DNA of 64,000 bases from a virus. Below the pieces are notes generated by a model. It had not been told where the DNA came from and did no database searches. It saw nothing but the letters and a program-made list of their open reading frames with translations. Of this stretch, positions 7,608-15,682 are shown piece by piece. The DNA is taken from the IMG/VR virus record IMGVR_UViG_3300044712_002465, positions 1 through 64,000 of that record; one strand, written 5' to 3'. The translations under genes and the position numbers were made by a program. Numbering within the stretch: the first letter of the stretch is position 1; each line of letters starts with the position of its first letter.

Positions 7608-9367
7608 CACGCGCCTCCCGTGAAGAACTCGGCGCTTGCCCGCAGCTCGCCGCGCCCCTCCACCAGCTCGAGCGCGCGGAGCCGGCCGAGGTACGTCGAG
7701 AACGTGCCGGAGACGTGGCTGATCTGGGCGGCCTGGCCGAGCTGCTCGTTCGTGAGGGCGTTCGGGTAGGCCTCGACGAGGGTCCGCAGCATGCGCGCGG
7801 CGCCGCCGCCGAGCTCGTGGATCCAGTACTCGGCGAGCGCCATGCCCTCGGGCAGGGGGTCGTACGCCCCGAGGGCCGCCAGGCCGGCGTCGGTGATCTT
7901 CAGGTGGCCGCGGCCGTCGACCCAGCCCTGCGACCGGGCGCGGCCGAGGTAGGTGGAGAACGTCCCGGAGCGGGAGGAGACGCCAGCGCGGACCCCGAGC
8001 TGCGCGTTCGTGAGGCCCTGGGGGCGCTGGGCGAGGGCGATGAGCATGCGGCGCAGGCCGGAGTTGCCCACCGCGGCGTCGCCGGCGCCCTCGGCCAGCC
8101 GCTCGGGGGCGGCGCGGGCGGGGATCGGCGCCGGGATCGGGCGGCGCGTCGGCGGGGCCACCGCCGCGGCCGAGCGCGGGAAGGGGACGAACGGCGCCGC
8201 CGGGCGCGGCGCGGGGGGCGGCTCGCCGGGGCGGGCGGCGCGCTCGATCTCGTGCCGGAGCTCCGCCGCGCTCATGGTCAGCCGGGAGGCGATGCCCTCG
8301 GCGCGCTCGACCAGCTTCACGAGGCGGTCGACCTGCGCGTCCTTCAGGACCGGGACCTCGACCCGCTTCTCCTTCGCCGGCGCCGGAGCGGCGGCCGCCG
8401 GCTTCTTGGCGAGCTCGCGCTCCAGCTCGACGATGCGCCTCCGGAGCGCCTTCGGGTCGTCCTTCTCGGCCGAGGCGACGACCTCGGCCAGGTCGCTGCG
8501 CAGCGCGGCGACGTCCATCGGGGTGAGCTTCCCGGCCGCGGCCGCCGCCCGCCCGACCTGGGGGGTCGCCGAGGCGTCGAACGTGGTCTTCCGGCCGAGG
8601 TGGATCCGGCTGAACGTCCGGAGCCAGGACGGGCTCCACAGGTACGCCTCGCCCACCGCCAGCCCGGGCAGCTCGCCGACCAGCTTCCGGTCCGCGTTCG
8701 CCTCCTTCACCCACCCCTCGAGCGCCTTCCGCTCGTGCTCCCCGTTCACCTGGAGGACGACGAGGCACTCGGTCTGGGAGAGGACCTCCTTGTTCACGGA
8801 CTGCGGGCGCTGCGTGATCATCGTGCAGCCGATCCCGTAGTTCCGGCCCAGGCGGACGATGTCCTCGAACGCGCCGAGCATCTGGCGCTCGTCAGCCTCC
8901 GGAACCTGCGGGACGAGCTTCTGCGCCTCCTCGAGGAAGAGGTGCATCGGCGAGCGCTGAGCCTTCTTGCGGTGGAAGAGCTCCTCGGCGAAGGCCGCGG
9001 CGAACCGCTTCCGCTCGCCCTTCCGGAAGCCCGAGACGTCGAGGACGACGGAGGCCCGCTTCTCGACGACGAGCTGGGCGATCCGCGGCCCGGCCTCCGG
9101 CGTGAGCGGCAGGTCGCCATGCTCCCCGCCGAAGACGTAGATGTCCTTCCCGCCGGCGGGGCGGCCGTCAGCACCGAGGCGGAGCGAGAACCAGTTCCCG
9201 ACGGGGTCGATGGCGACGACCTGGGCGCCGGCGTCGAGCATCTGCTCGGCGAGGAGCTGGGCGCCGTAGGTCTTCCCGCCGCCCTTGCGCGCGATGAACG
9301 CCAGGGTCTGGGTGACCGCGTCGAGCGGCAGGGCGAGGTCCTTGGCGATGCGGAGCTGCTTCGGCAC
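7607..9367 (-). CDS. HerA/DUF87-type ATPase with two C-terminal winged-helix repeats
   Basis: A DNA-translocase-like ATPase of about 586 residues. Walker A is ARKGGGKTYG near residues 26-35, Walker B MHLFLEEAQ near 143-148, followed by ITQRPQ, the order seen in HerA/FtsK-clade proteins. A Pro/Ala-rich hinge leads to two tandem wHTH repeats, each with TN(A/E)QLG and then SGTFSTYLGR. The GTG at 9367 has GAGGAGG five bases before it and is preferred over ATG 9409. No NurA-type nuclease partner is next door. Likely jobs are DNA pumping or remodelling in recombination, replication or defence. Confidence 0.8.
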   Translation of the reverse strand: MPKQLRIAKDLALPLDAVTQTLAFIARKGGGKTYGAQLLAEQMLDAGAQVVAIDPVGNWFSLRLGADGRPAGGKDIYVFGGEHGDLPLTPEAGPRIAQLVVEKRASVVLDVSGFRKGERKRFAAAFAEELFHRKKAQRSPMHLFLEEAQKLVPQVPEADERQMLGAFEDIVRLGRNYGIGCTMITQRPQSVNKEVLSQTECLVVLQVNGEHERKALEGWVKEANADRKLVGELPGLAVGEAYLWSPSWLRTFSRIHLGRKTTFDASATPQVGRAAAAAGKLTPMDVAALRSDLAEVVASAEKDDPKALRRRIVELERELAKKPAAAAPAPAKEKRVEVPVLKDAQVDRLVKLVERAEGIASRLTMSAAELRHEIERAARPGEPPPAPRPAAPFVPFPRSAAAVAPPTRRPIPAPIPARAAPERLAEGAGDAAVGNSGLRRMLIALAQRPQGLTNAQLGVRAGVSSRSGTFSTYLGRARSQGWVDGRGHLKITDAGLAALGAYDPLPEGMALAEYWIHELGGGAARMLRTLVEAYPNALTNEQLGQAAQISHVSGTFSTYLGRLRALELVEGRGELRASAEFFTGGA

Positions 9368-9398
9368 GTTCACCTCCTCGAGGTGGATGACGGCGGCT

Positions 9399-9665
9399 TC
9401 AGGGGGCACGGGGCGGCTCCTCGCGGACGACGATGAGGACCGGGACGCCGGGGTTGCTGCGGCAGGCCTTGCACTGGGAGATCGAGCGGAGCTTCCGGCC
9501 GACCCGCCGGAGCCCGAAGGCCTTCAGCGGCTTCGTGAGGCCGCACTTCGTGCAGATCTGGGTGATGAAGACCTCCTCGCCGTCCTCCGTGAAGAGGCGG
9601 CAGGGGATCGGCTGCGCGGCGGCGCGCCGGGGCGCGGTCGTGCTGGACGCGGCGAGCTGCGTCAT
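9399..9665 (-). CDS. Small zinc-finger protein
   Basis: An 88-residue protein with a single four-Cys site: CTKCGLTKP and, 24 residues later, CKAC, a ribbon resembling those in HNH-associated or ribosomal-type fingers. The surrounding residues are basic (GLRRVGRKLRS), which fits nucleic-acid binding. It sits directly upstream of the HerA-like gene and may work with it. No HNH histidines are seen. Confidence 0.6.
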   Translation of the reverse strand: MTQLAASSTTAPRRAAAQPIPCRLFTEDGEEVFITQICTKCGLTKPLKAFGLRRVGRKLRSISQCKACRSNPGVPVLIVVREEPPRAP

Positions 9666-10540
9666 GGCGCGCGCCTCCCGGGCCCGGCTCTCCGGAGGTC
9701 CGCCTCCGCTGCCTTCCTCGCTGCCCGCTCGTCCTCGAGCACACGGACGACGCCGCACACGCGCGCCTCGGAGGAGGCGAGCTTTGCGCGGAGGGCCCCG
9801 ACCTCGGCGTCGACGCGGCTCAGCTCCGCCTCGTTGGCGAGCCTGCACTCTCGTTCGGTCCGGACCTGGGCCTCGGCGGTGGCGAGCGCACCGCGGGCCT
9901 CCTCCAGCATCCGCTCCAGGGAACGAACGAGGGCGACGGTGCGCGCACCTTCGACGCGCGCGTCGTTCGCCTCGTCGCGCGCGCGGCGGCGGCCCTGGCT
10001 CGCGTCCTCGAAGGCCCTCGCCATCGTCTCCTCGCGGGTGATCGCCGCCTGCGCCTCATTCCGAGCGGCGGCGAGGGCGGCGAAGACGAGCCGCGTCGCC
10101 CACGCAGGCGGGCGGATCCCCTCGTTGGCGAGCGCCTCCCAGTGCGCGAGCTGCTCGGGCGTGGGCGACGCGCCCGGGGCCCCGACCGTGTCCTTCTCGA
10201 CGGCCCCCCTCGCAGCCTCTCGGGCGTTCTCGACGATCCGCCCGATCTCCTCCAGTGGCCTCCGGTGAGGAGGCACCAGAGGCACGGTCCCGACGTCGGT
10301 GGGCATCGGGCCGGTCATCAGCGCGACGGCGACCGGGGCCAGCCGCGCGTCCTCGCGCGCCGGGTCCTGGGCCAGCGGCGCGACGTCCGGATGGGAGGCG
10401 ACCAGGTCGACGAGCGCGGGCACGGCGTCGAGCAGCCGGCGCACGTCGCGCCCGGGCAGCCCGCCCTGCTCCAGCCACGCGAGGCCGAGCCGCTTCAGAT
10501 CGGCGAGTTCTCCGGGCTTCGTGGGGTCGAGCGTCGCCAT
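9662..10540 (-). CDS. Coiled-coil hypothetical protein
   Basis: A 292-residue protein. The first 150 residues are globular and helical with no motif I can name; residues about 165-280 form a long coiled coil rich in Ala, Glu and Arg (RSLERMLEEARGALATAEAQ and similar). ATG 10540 overlaps the upstream stop by one base. The overall look is a structural or scaffolding partner for DNA-processing proteins, but the function is unknown. Confidence 0.6.
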   Translation of the reverse strand: MATLDPTKPGELADLKRLGLAWLEQGGLPGRDVRRLLDAVPALVDLVASHPDVAPLAQDPAREDARLAPVAVALMTGPMPTDVGTVPLVPPHRRPLEEIGRIVENAREAARGAVEKDTVGAPGASPTPEQLAHWEALANEGIRPPAWATRLVFAALAAARNEAQAAITREETMARAFEDASQGRRRARDEANDARVEGARTVALVRSLERMLEEARGALATAEAQVRTERECRLANEAELSRVDAEVGALRAKLASSEARVCGVVRVLEDERAARKAAEADLRRAGPGRRAP

Positions 10541-10878
10541 CACCGCACCTCCTGCGCCCATCGGATGAGCAGGTCCTCGTGGTGGAAGACCGGCACCTCG
10601 TACGACCGCGCCAGCTCGACCTCGCGGTCCGCGCCGGTCGAGGGGCCCGGCAGCCGGAGGAGCGCGTCGCAGCGTCGGAGCCAGGCAAAGTCCAGCTCCA
10701 TCCACTCCTCGTAGGCGCGGGGACGCACGAGGTGGAGGTGGTGCGAGAGGTGCGGGACGTAGGGCCACAGCCCGGCGTCGAGGAGGCGGTTCCCGGCCTG
10801 GACCGCGCGCGCGACGTTCAGCTCGACGAGCTCGGCGTCGGGGGCGGTGTAGGGGCCGGCGACGTAGACGTGCTTCAC
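10540..10878 (-). CDS. Nucleoside 2-deoxyribosyltransferase-like (DUF4406-type) protein
   Basis: A 112-residue protein starting with KHVYVAGPYTAPD, the nucleotide-binding opening of deoxyribosyltransferase-like folds. WMELDFAWLRRCDALLRL and STGADREVELA match the conserved acidic region that holds the catalytic Glu in this superfamily. Members move or remove bases from deoxynucleosides. In phages, DUF4406 proteins are thought to act in nucleotide metabolism or base modification. The GTG at 10878 is chosen because it lies in the overlap with the upstream gene. Confidence 0.75.
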   Translation of the reverse strand: MKHVYVAGPYTAPDAELVELNVARAVQAGNRLLDAGLWPYVPHLSHHLHLVRPRAYEEWMELDFAWLRRCDALLRLPGPSTGADREVELARSYEVPVFHHEDLLIRWAQEVR

Positions 10879-11282
10879 CGGGCGCCTCCCGCGAGCGCGC
10901 GCACTTGGTCGGCGAGCGCGGGGCGCGGCCGCGCGCGCACCGCCTGGACGAGCCGCTCGCAGGTCGCGAGGTCCATGCGCGAGATGTGCGCAGCCTCGCG
11001 CGAGAGCCCGAGCACCTCCGCCATCCACCGGTACGCCGCCCTCCGCTTCATCAGCCCGGACTTCCACAACTCGTCGAAGGCCTCGTGCGCCCGGATCCGG
11101 GCGGCCTTGGTCTCCGCGTTCGCCGGCGTCCCCAGGGGCTCGCCGGTCCCCTGGTGCGCTCCGTGCGTCCCCTGGCACGCGGGCCAGCGCGAGCAGCCGT
11201 AGAACTTCCGGTTCAGCTTCGCGGTGAAGCGGAGCACCATCGGCGCGCCGCAGTCGGCGCACATGGGGGCCGGTCTACCCAT
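10875..11282 (-). CDS. Topoisomerase-type zinc finger protein (DUF3268-like)
   Basis: A 135-residue protein. The N-terminus, CADCGAPMVLRF...FYGCSRWPAC, is a C4 zinc finger like those at the C-terminus of topoisomerase I. The second half, with FDELWKSGLMKRRAAYRWMA and LGLSREAAHI, resembles phage zinc-finger proteins of the DUF3268 class. It probably binds single-stranded DNA or helps a replication or recombination enzyme; the partner is unknown. Confidence 0.75.
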   Translation of the reverse strand: MGRPAPMCADCGAPMVLRFTAKLNRKFYGCSRWPACQGTHGAHQGTGEPLGTPANAETKAARIRAHEAFDELWKSGLMKRRAAYRWMAEVLGLSREAAHISRMDLATCERLVQAVRARPRPALADQVRALAGGAR

Positions 11283-12168
11283 GGCGGGCCTCCGCGGCGG
11301 CGTCCGGGATGAGCATCCGCCGCGGCAACTCGCGGACGCGAAGGCGCTCGGGCCACTCGGCGGGGTCCGACCCCTTCCGGTCGGTGAGCCCCATCCGCCA
11401 CGCCCAGACCTCGCCGTTGGGCGACCGGTCCGCCGCAGTGAGCCGCTCCGGGTGGGCCATCAGCTCGGCCGGAGCGGTCCGCTCCTCGCTCACCACGTAC
11501 GCCCCGAGCTGCTTCACGAACGGATTGCAGCGCGCGGCGCGGCACCGCTCGATGAGCCTCTCGATCCACTCCAGGGCGCACGGGCGAGCGCCCGGGCCGC
11601 TCTCTCCGCCGATCGCCGCCACGTCGATGCCGCTGAGGTCGACGTCGCCCAGGTCCTCGAGGAGCGGCTCGAACGACACCATGTGGCCGGCCGCGGGGAT
11701 GTCCCGGAGCACCTCGATGTCGCCGCGGCGGGCGCGCGTCCCGACGGAGACCCCGAGCGTCACGTGGTCGGGGTTCTTCGCGTACCACTCGGACGCCCGG
11801 GCCTTGAAGAAGGCGCGCATCCTCGCGGCTCGCTTCGTCAGGATGACGTAGCGGTGCTGGCGGGCCAGCATCATCACCATGAGGACGTCCCAGATGTACG
11901 CGTCGGGGAACGCGTCGTGGAAGAGGTCCGACATCGAGTTGACGAAGATGGTCCGCGGCTTGCGCCAGTGGAGCGGGAGGTCGAGGGCGTCGGGCACTAG
12001 GCGCGGATCGAAGCCCTGCTCGTAGGCGTGGCCGGGGATCCCGCGCCACCGCTCGGCGAAGGTGCGGGCGTAGCACCTCGCGCACTCAGGAGCGCACGGG
12101 GTGCATCCGCGCGTCGGGTTCCAGCTCGCCCCGCCGGAGAGCCACTCGATCGAGCTGGTCGCGCTCAC
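11275..12168 (-). CDS. DUF5131 / phage Gp37-Gp68 family protein
   Basis: A 297-residue protein. IEWLSGGASWNPTRGCTPCAPECARCYA near the start is the hallmark of DUF5131, whose C-x2-C-x3-C-x2-C-like cluster resembles that of radical-SAM enzymes. FVNSMSDLFHDAFPD, ILTKRA and VSVGTRA continue the family pattern. It also has GGESGPGARPCALEWI and PFVKQLGA. The biochemical activity of this phage-common family is not settled as far as I know. GTG 12168 overlaps the upstream stop. Confidence 0.85.
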   Translation of the reverse strand: MSATSSIEWLSGGASWNPTRGCTPCAPECARCYARTFAERWRGIPGHAYEQGFDPRLVPDALDLPLHWRKPRTIFVNSMSDLFHDAFPDAYIWDVLMVMMLARQHRYVILTKRAARMRAFFKARASEWYAKNPDHVTLGVSVGTRARRGDIEVLRDIPAAGHMVSFEPLLEDLGDVDLSGIDVAAIGGESGPGARPCALEWIERLIERCRAARCNPFVKQLGAYVVSEERTAPAELMAHPERLTAADRSPNGEVWAWRMGLTDRKGSDPAEWPERLRVRELPRRMLIPDAAAEARHG

Positions 12169-12380
12169 AGGAGCCCCCGATCCCGCGCCCACCAGGTCGC
12201 GACGATGACCGTGCCCTCGGCGCCCTTCTCCGCGTCCGCGTCGATGTCGCCGCCCTTCTCGATCGCGGACTTCGGAAGCCAGTACTCGACGCCGTCGATC
12301 TCGAGGAGCAGGGCCTTGTCGCCGTTGTGCTTCACCAGGTCGACCTCTAGCTCCGTGGTCTCTTCGTCGCTGAGGGCCAT
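12165..12380 (-). CDS. Small acidic hypothetical protein
   Basis: A 71-residue acidic protein: helical start (MALSDEETTELEVDL), then a small beta unit LLLEIDGVEYWLPKSAIEKG ending in WARDRGLL. Such compact phage proteins often contact host enzymes, but no family is recognised. It is tightly packed between the DUF5131 gene and the next upstream gene. Confidence 0.6.
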   Translation of the reverse strand: MALSDEETTELEVDLVKHNGDKALLLEIDGVEYWLPKSAIEKGGDIDADAEKGAEGTVIVATWWARDRGLL

Positions 12381-12389
12381 CGCGCGCTC

Positions 12390-12935
12390 CTAGAACTCGC
12401 CGTGGGGCGCGGGGGCGACGGGCGCGACCTCGCCGCTCGCCGCGGCGGGCTGGGGATCGGCGTCGGAGACGCCCTCGACCACCAGGTTGGCGGGGTCGTC
12501 GTCGCCCGGGAGGTCGGGCAGCTCCTGCTCGTCCCCCACGCCCTCGGTCTCCGGGAGCGGGTCGGCCGGCGACGTGGCGGCGGCCGCGGGGGCCGGATCG
12601 GGCGTGCCCGGGGGCGGAAGCGCCAGCGGGCCGCTGCGGTACCCGGAGAACGAGAGGAACTGCTCGATGCCGCGCCGGATCGCCGTCTCGGTCGTCGGCG
12701 TGCAGCAGAACACCGCGGCGCCGTTGTACCGCTGCACCAGCGCCGGGTGCTCGAGGTCGAGCCCGACCACCTTCTGCGTGGCGGCATCGCGCTTCAGGCC
12801 CGGGACCGTCACCTGGACCATGTCCTGCCCGAGCCACCTCACGTCCTCCACGAACCCGGGGATCTGCCGGTGCCCGAACAGCTCGAGGCAGGCCCACGTT
12901 CCCTTCGTCGCCTTCTCCGTCGCCGCGTTCTCCAT
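12390..12935 (-). CDS. Hypothetical protein with N-terminal beta domain and acidic tail
   Basis: A 181-residue protein. ATG 12935 (MENAATEKATKG) is chosen because AGGAGGACGGG precedes it; an upstream start would be far from any ribosome site. The first 100 residues (ELFGHRQIPGFVEDVRWLG, VTVPGL, CCTPTTETAIRRGIEQFL) look like a folded domain with tandem Cys. The last 80 are Pro/Ala/Asp-rich and disordered, ending PHGEF. Function unknown. Confidence 0.65.
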   Translation of the reverse strand: MENAATEKATKGTWACLELFGHRQIPGFVEDVRWLGQDMVQVTVPGLKRDAATQKVVGLDLEHPALVQRYNGAAVFCCTPTTETAIRRGIEQFLSFSGYRSGPLALPPPGTPDPAPAAAATSPADPLPETEGVGDEQELPDLPGDDDPANLVVEGVSDADPQPAAASGEVAPVAPAPHGEF

Positions 12936-13023
12936 CCCGTCCTCCTCCTGCTCGTGAACGGCCGCGCCCGGCCCGAACCCACCCAACCCGCACCACTCGG
13001 CGAGCCGGACGCGGCCAACCTCG

Positions 13024-13650
13024 TCAGCCCAGCAACCCGGGCACCCACCTCTTGAACTCGCGCGGGAAGCCCCACGCGCCCTGGCGCGCGACGCGATCCC
13101 CGAATCGAATGAGGAGCGCGGCGTGCAGCACCTGGAGCGCTCCGAATCCGTTGTCGGAGTGGATGTCGTGCCAGGCGACGTCCCAGCGCGCCCCGCGGGG
13201 CGGCTCCCAGGTCAGGGCGTCGTCGAGGTGCAGAGTGACGCGCGGGTCCGCGGCGAACTCCACGCCGACCGTCCGCATGATCCCCTCGTCGATCTCGATG
13301 ACGTCGACGTGCTCCACCCGCGGGGACGCGAGGAGCCCGCGCACGACGCAGCCCAGGCCGAGGCCGGTGACGAGCACGCGGCCGCGGGCGTTGAGCCAGA
13401 TCGGGAGGTGCCGCCGAAGCTCGACCGCACCGTCCTCCATCACCACGTCCCCGCCGACATGCACGTTCGCGTCGGAGAACCGGCGAAGCGCGGTGATCTC
13501 CGGCCAGACGTGAGTCCCGAACCAGGCTATCCGCGGGCCGCCCTCGGCAGGCGCCTGCTGCCGGAGGATCTGCCACCGCCCGAACCGCTGGGAGGGGAGC
13601 TTCGCCGGAACGCGCGCCGCCTCGAGGAGCGCTAGGGTTTCGGTCCTCAT
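13024..13650 (-). CDS. Class I SAM methyltransferase, spermidine-synthase-like
   Basis: A 208-residue protein. VLVTGLGLGCVVRGLL is a glycine-rich SAM-binding loop, followed one strand later by VDVIEIDEGIM, where the acidic residue would hold the SAM ribose. DVAWHDIHSDNGF takes the place of the motif-4 region. The fold resembles spermidine synthases and related methyltransferases more than DNA methyltransferases, since no NPPY or SPPC motif is present. It starts in an overlap with the YkgJ-like gene, so the two may act on one small-molecule or protein substrate. Confidence 0.75.
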   Translation of the reverse strand: MRTETLALLEAARVPAKLPSQRFGRWQILRQQAPAEGGPRIAWFGTHVWPEITALRRFSDANVHVGGDVVMEDGAVELRRHLPIWLNARGRVLVTGLGLGCVVRGLLASPRVEHVDVIEIDEGIMRTVGVEFAADPRVTLHLDDALTWEPPRGARWDVAWHDIHSDNGFGALQVLHAALLIRFGDRVARQGAWGFPREFKRWVPGLLG

Positions 13651-14366
13651 GGCTTGCGCCCTCCGAGGGCAGCGCCGAGCGCCGCCGGCGCGTCGAGGAC
13701 CATCGCCAGCGCCATCGTCATCGGCAGGGTGTTCCCGGAGTGCTTCTGGTCGATCGCGTGCTGGAGCGCGCGGAGCGAGCGCGGCGACAGCCGCCGGTAC
13801 GTCTCGGCGAGGACGGGGAAGTACTCCTGGGGGTCCCACGCGTCCCGCTTGCCCGCGGCCGCGGAGCCCTCGCAGGCGCGTCGGTCGGCCGACTGGGTGG
13901 CGATGCAGGCCCAGGGGCGGAAGTCGTAGATCCGGCAGCGCCGGTCGAAGGAGAGGAGCGGACAGGGGAAGGTGCCGAGCTCGGCCACGAGGCGGCCGGC
14001 CGCGACCCGGGCCGAGACGTCCTCGAGCTGCCGGAACACGACGCCGGCGACGTCGCGTGCGAGCTCGGGCGTCAGGTCGATCAGCTCGACGATCGCGGCC
14101 GCGTCCGACGGCGTGACGTGCGCCATGTCGTGCGTGCAGCAGCACGCGGACGTGCACCGCCCGCAGTCGACCGTGAGGGGGAGGGCGCGGCGCGCCTGCT
14201 CCGTGGCCCGCTCGAAGTCGTCGCGGACCTCGAGATAGGCCAGGGTGGGAGCGGACCGCGGGGGCAGGGGAGCACGGGGAGTGCCTGACCCTGCCCCCGG
14301 GTCCTTCCGCGCCGCCGCCGGGGGGTGCGACGATGCGGATCCTGCGAAAACTGCGCGGCTGCTCAT
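13647..14366 (-). CDS. YkgJ-family CxxxCC metal-cluster protein
   Basis: A 239-residue protein with CGRCTSACC near residue 69 and, further on, CPLLSFDRRCRIYDFRPWAC, the Cys pattern of the YkgJ/UPF0153 zinc- or iron-chelating family. The first 40 residues are Pro/Ala-rich. Members are thought to bind a metal cluster; some are enzymes on peptides or lipids, but roles are unclear. It overlaps the SAM methyltransferase gene by four bases, a pairing worth noting. Early phage genes of this kind are uncommon. Confidence 0.75.
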   Translation of the reverse strand: MSSRAVFAGSASSHPPAAARKDPGAGSGTPRAPLPPRSAPTLAYLEVRDDFERATEQARRALPLTVDCGRCTSACCCTHDMAHVTPSDAAAIVELIDLTPELARDVAGVVFRQLEDVSARVAAGRLVAELGTFPCPLLSFDRRCRIYDFRPWACIATQSADRRACEGSAAAGKRDAWDPQEYFPVLAETYRRLSPRSLRALQHAIDQKHSGNTLPMTMALAMVLDAPAALGAALGGRKP

Positions 14367-14701
14367 GGCTCCTCCAGGCGCGCGAGCTGCGCGCGGAGGT
14401 CGGCGGCGCGCCGGAGCTGCGCGTCCACCTGGTGGGTGCTCCAGCCGCCGTTGCGGGACTCGGCCGCCCATCGCTCGAGGAGCGCGGCCTCGTCCTGGAG
14501 CGTCTTGACGAGCTCGGTGACGACGCGGGCGACGTCGTTCCAGGACTTCTCCGCCTCGCGCTCGAGCTCCTTGGCCCGGACCTCCGAGATCGCGGCGTCC
14601 GCGGCGACCTTGCAGCTCGCGTGGCGCACGAGGGCGCGGCCGATCTTCTTCGGGAGCCGCGCCGTGCTGATCGCCACGGCGGGCGGGACCTGGTCAGGCA
14701 C
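14363..14701 (-). CDS. Helical coiled-coil hypothetical protein
   Basis: A 112-residue, nearly all-helical protein with Ala/Glu/Arg-rich heptads from about residue 30 to the end (REAEKSWNDVARVVTELVKT and QLRRAADLRAQLARLEEP). ATG 14701 is the only good start within the operon spacing. Function unknown; likely an oligomeric accessory protein. Confidence 0.55.
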   Translation of the reverse strand: MPDQVPPAVAISTARLPKKIGRALVRHASCKVAADAAISEVRAKELEREAEKSWNDVARVVTELVKTLQDEAALLERWAAESRNGGWSTHQVDAQLRRAADLRAQLARLEEP

Positions 14702-14981
14702 CGGACACCTCCACGGACGTGCGCATCGGCGGCAGCTCCTCCTTGAACCTGGCGGCGGCGTCCTCGGCGAACGCGTCGAGGTCGCGGAGCACCTCGTCGT
14801 CGCCGGCGTCGAGGATGACGGTCCGGAGCCCGAGGCTGATGGCGGTCGCCGCCGCGTAGACGGCCATCACGGCCGCCCGCGAGTCGCTGCCGGCGGTGGC
14901 GGTCGTGATGCCCTGGGAGCCCATGAGCCGGGCGAGCTCGTACACCTCTTCGGCGGGGCCCTCGCGGCGGGGGTCACCCAC
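14694..14981 (-). CDS. Small hypothetical protein
   Basis: A 95-residue helical protein from a GTG (14981) that overlaps the next upstream gene by eight bases. GITTATAGSDSRAAVMAVYAA is its most distinct part; the rest is acidic and ends SVEVSGA. No family recognised. Confidence 0.5.
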   Translation of the reverse strand: MGDPRREGPAEEVYELARLMGSQGITTATAGSDSRAAVMAVYAAATAISLGLRTVILDAGDDEVLRDLDAFAEDAAARFKEELPPMRTSVEVSGA

Positions 14982-15471
14982 GGCGGACCTCCCGCGCGAG
15001 GAAGCGCTTCGCCGCGGCGATGACCTTCGGCGGGTGGGCCGTGCAGATGAGGTGCGCCGGGTCCGCCCACGCGCAGCCCTCGCCGAAGCCGCCCACGCAG
15101 GCGTCGTCCTGGGTGCAGCCGCAGAGCATGCAGACGCCGCCCCCCTCGGCGAGGGCGAGCGCGAGGACCGTCGAGCAGACGCCGCACGAGCAGCCCGGAA
15201 CGTGGTCCTTGATCGGGATGGTTCCGTCCTCGCGCCAGGTCGAGACGAGGTCGATCGCGGCCTCGTAGAAGAGGGGCGCCTGCGCGGCGACGCGGGCGCG
15301 CTCGAACGCGGCGCTGCCCTCCAGCCCCGACGCCGCGCCGAAGTCGGCGAGCATCGTGCGTCCCTGGCTTTCGCCGGCGAGGACGATCCCAAGCCGGCCT
15401 GGCCTGAAGATCCACCGTTCGCCGTCGCCGAGGACCACCGCCAGGTTCTTCTTCCGCGCGGGCCTACCCAT
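14974..15471 (-). CDS. Cys-rich hypothetical protein
   Basis: A 165-residue protein. The first 70 residues form a probable beta domain (LAVVLGDGERWIFRPGRLGI). The second half is very rich in Cys: CSCGVC, CMLCGCTQDDAC and GCAWADPAHLIC, spaced like two zinc sites or a small metal cluster. The CMLCGCTQDDAC unit resembles short metal-binding loops seen in many phage proteins of unknown role. It may bind zinc or iron-sulfur; function unknown. Confidence 0.65.
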   Translation of the reverse strand: MGRPARKKNLAVVLGDGERWIFRPGRLGIVLAGESQGRTMLADFGAASGLEGSAAFERARVAAQAPLFYEAAIDLVSTWREDGTIPIKDHVPGCSCGVCSTVLALALAEGGGVCMLCGCTQDDACVGGFGEGCAWADPAHLICTAHPPKVIAAAKRFLAREVRRG

Positions 15472-15682
15472 GATCCACCTCCTGGAGCGCCTTCTCGACC
15501 TTCTGGTACGCGGAGCGCGCGGCGACGTAGTGCCGGTCCGGCATCACGCCGCTGAGCGAGAAGAGGATCGCGGCGAGCTCGGCGCGCTCGAGCTTCACGC
15601 GGACGGGGCCCGCCGGCGCCGCGGCAGTGGCGGGCGAGGGGCTTGCGGCAGCGGGCTGCCGGGCGCCGGCGGGGACCGTCAC
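15464..15682 (-). CDS. Small hypothetical protein
   Basis: A 72-residue protein. A Pro/Ala-rich N-terminal half is followed by VKLERAELAAILFSLSGVMP and a helical end. The overlap with both neighbours supports translation. Function unknown. Confidence 0.5.
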   Translation of the reverse strand: MTVPAGARQPAAASPSPATAAAPAGPVRVKLERAELAAILFSLSGVMPDRHYVAARSAYQKVEKALQEVDHG

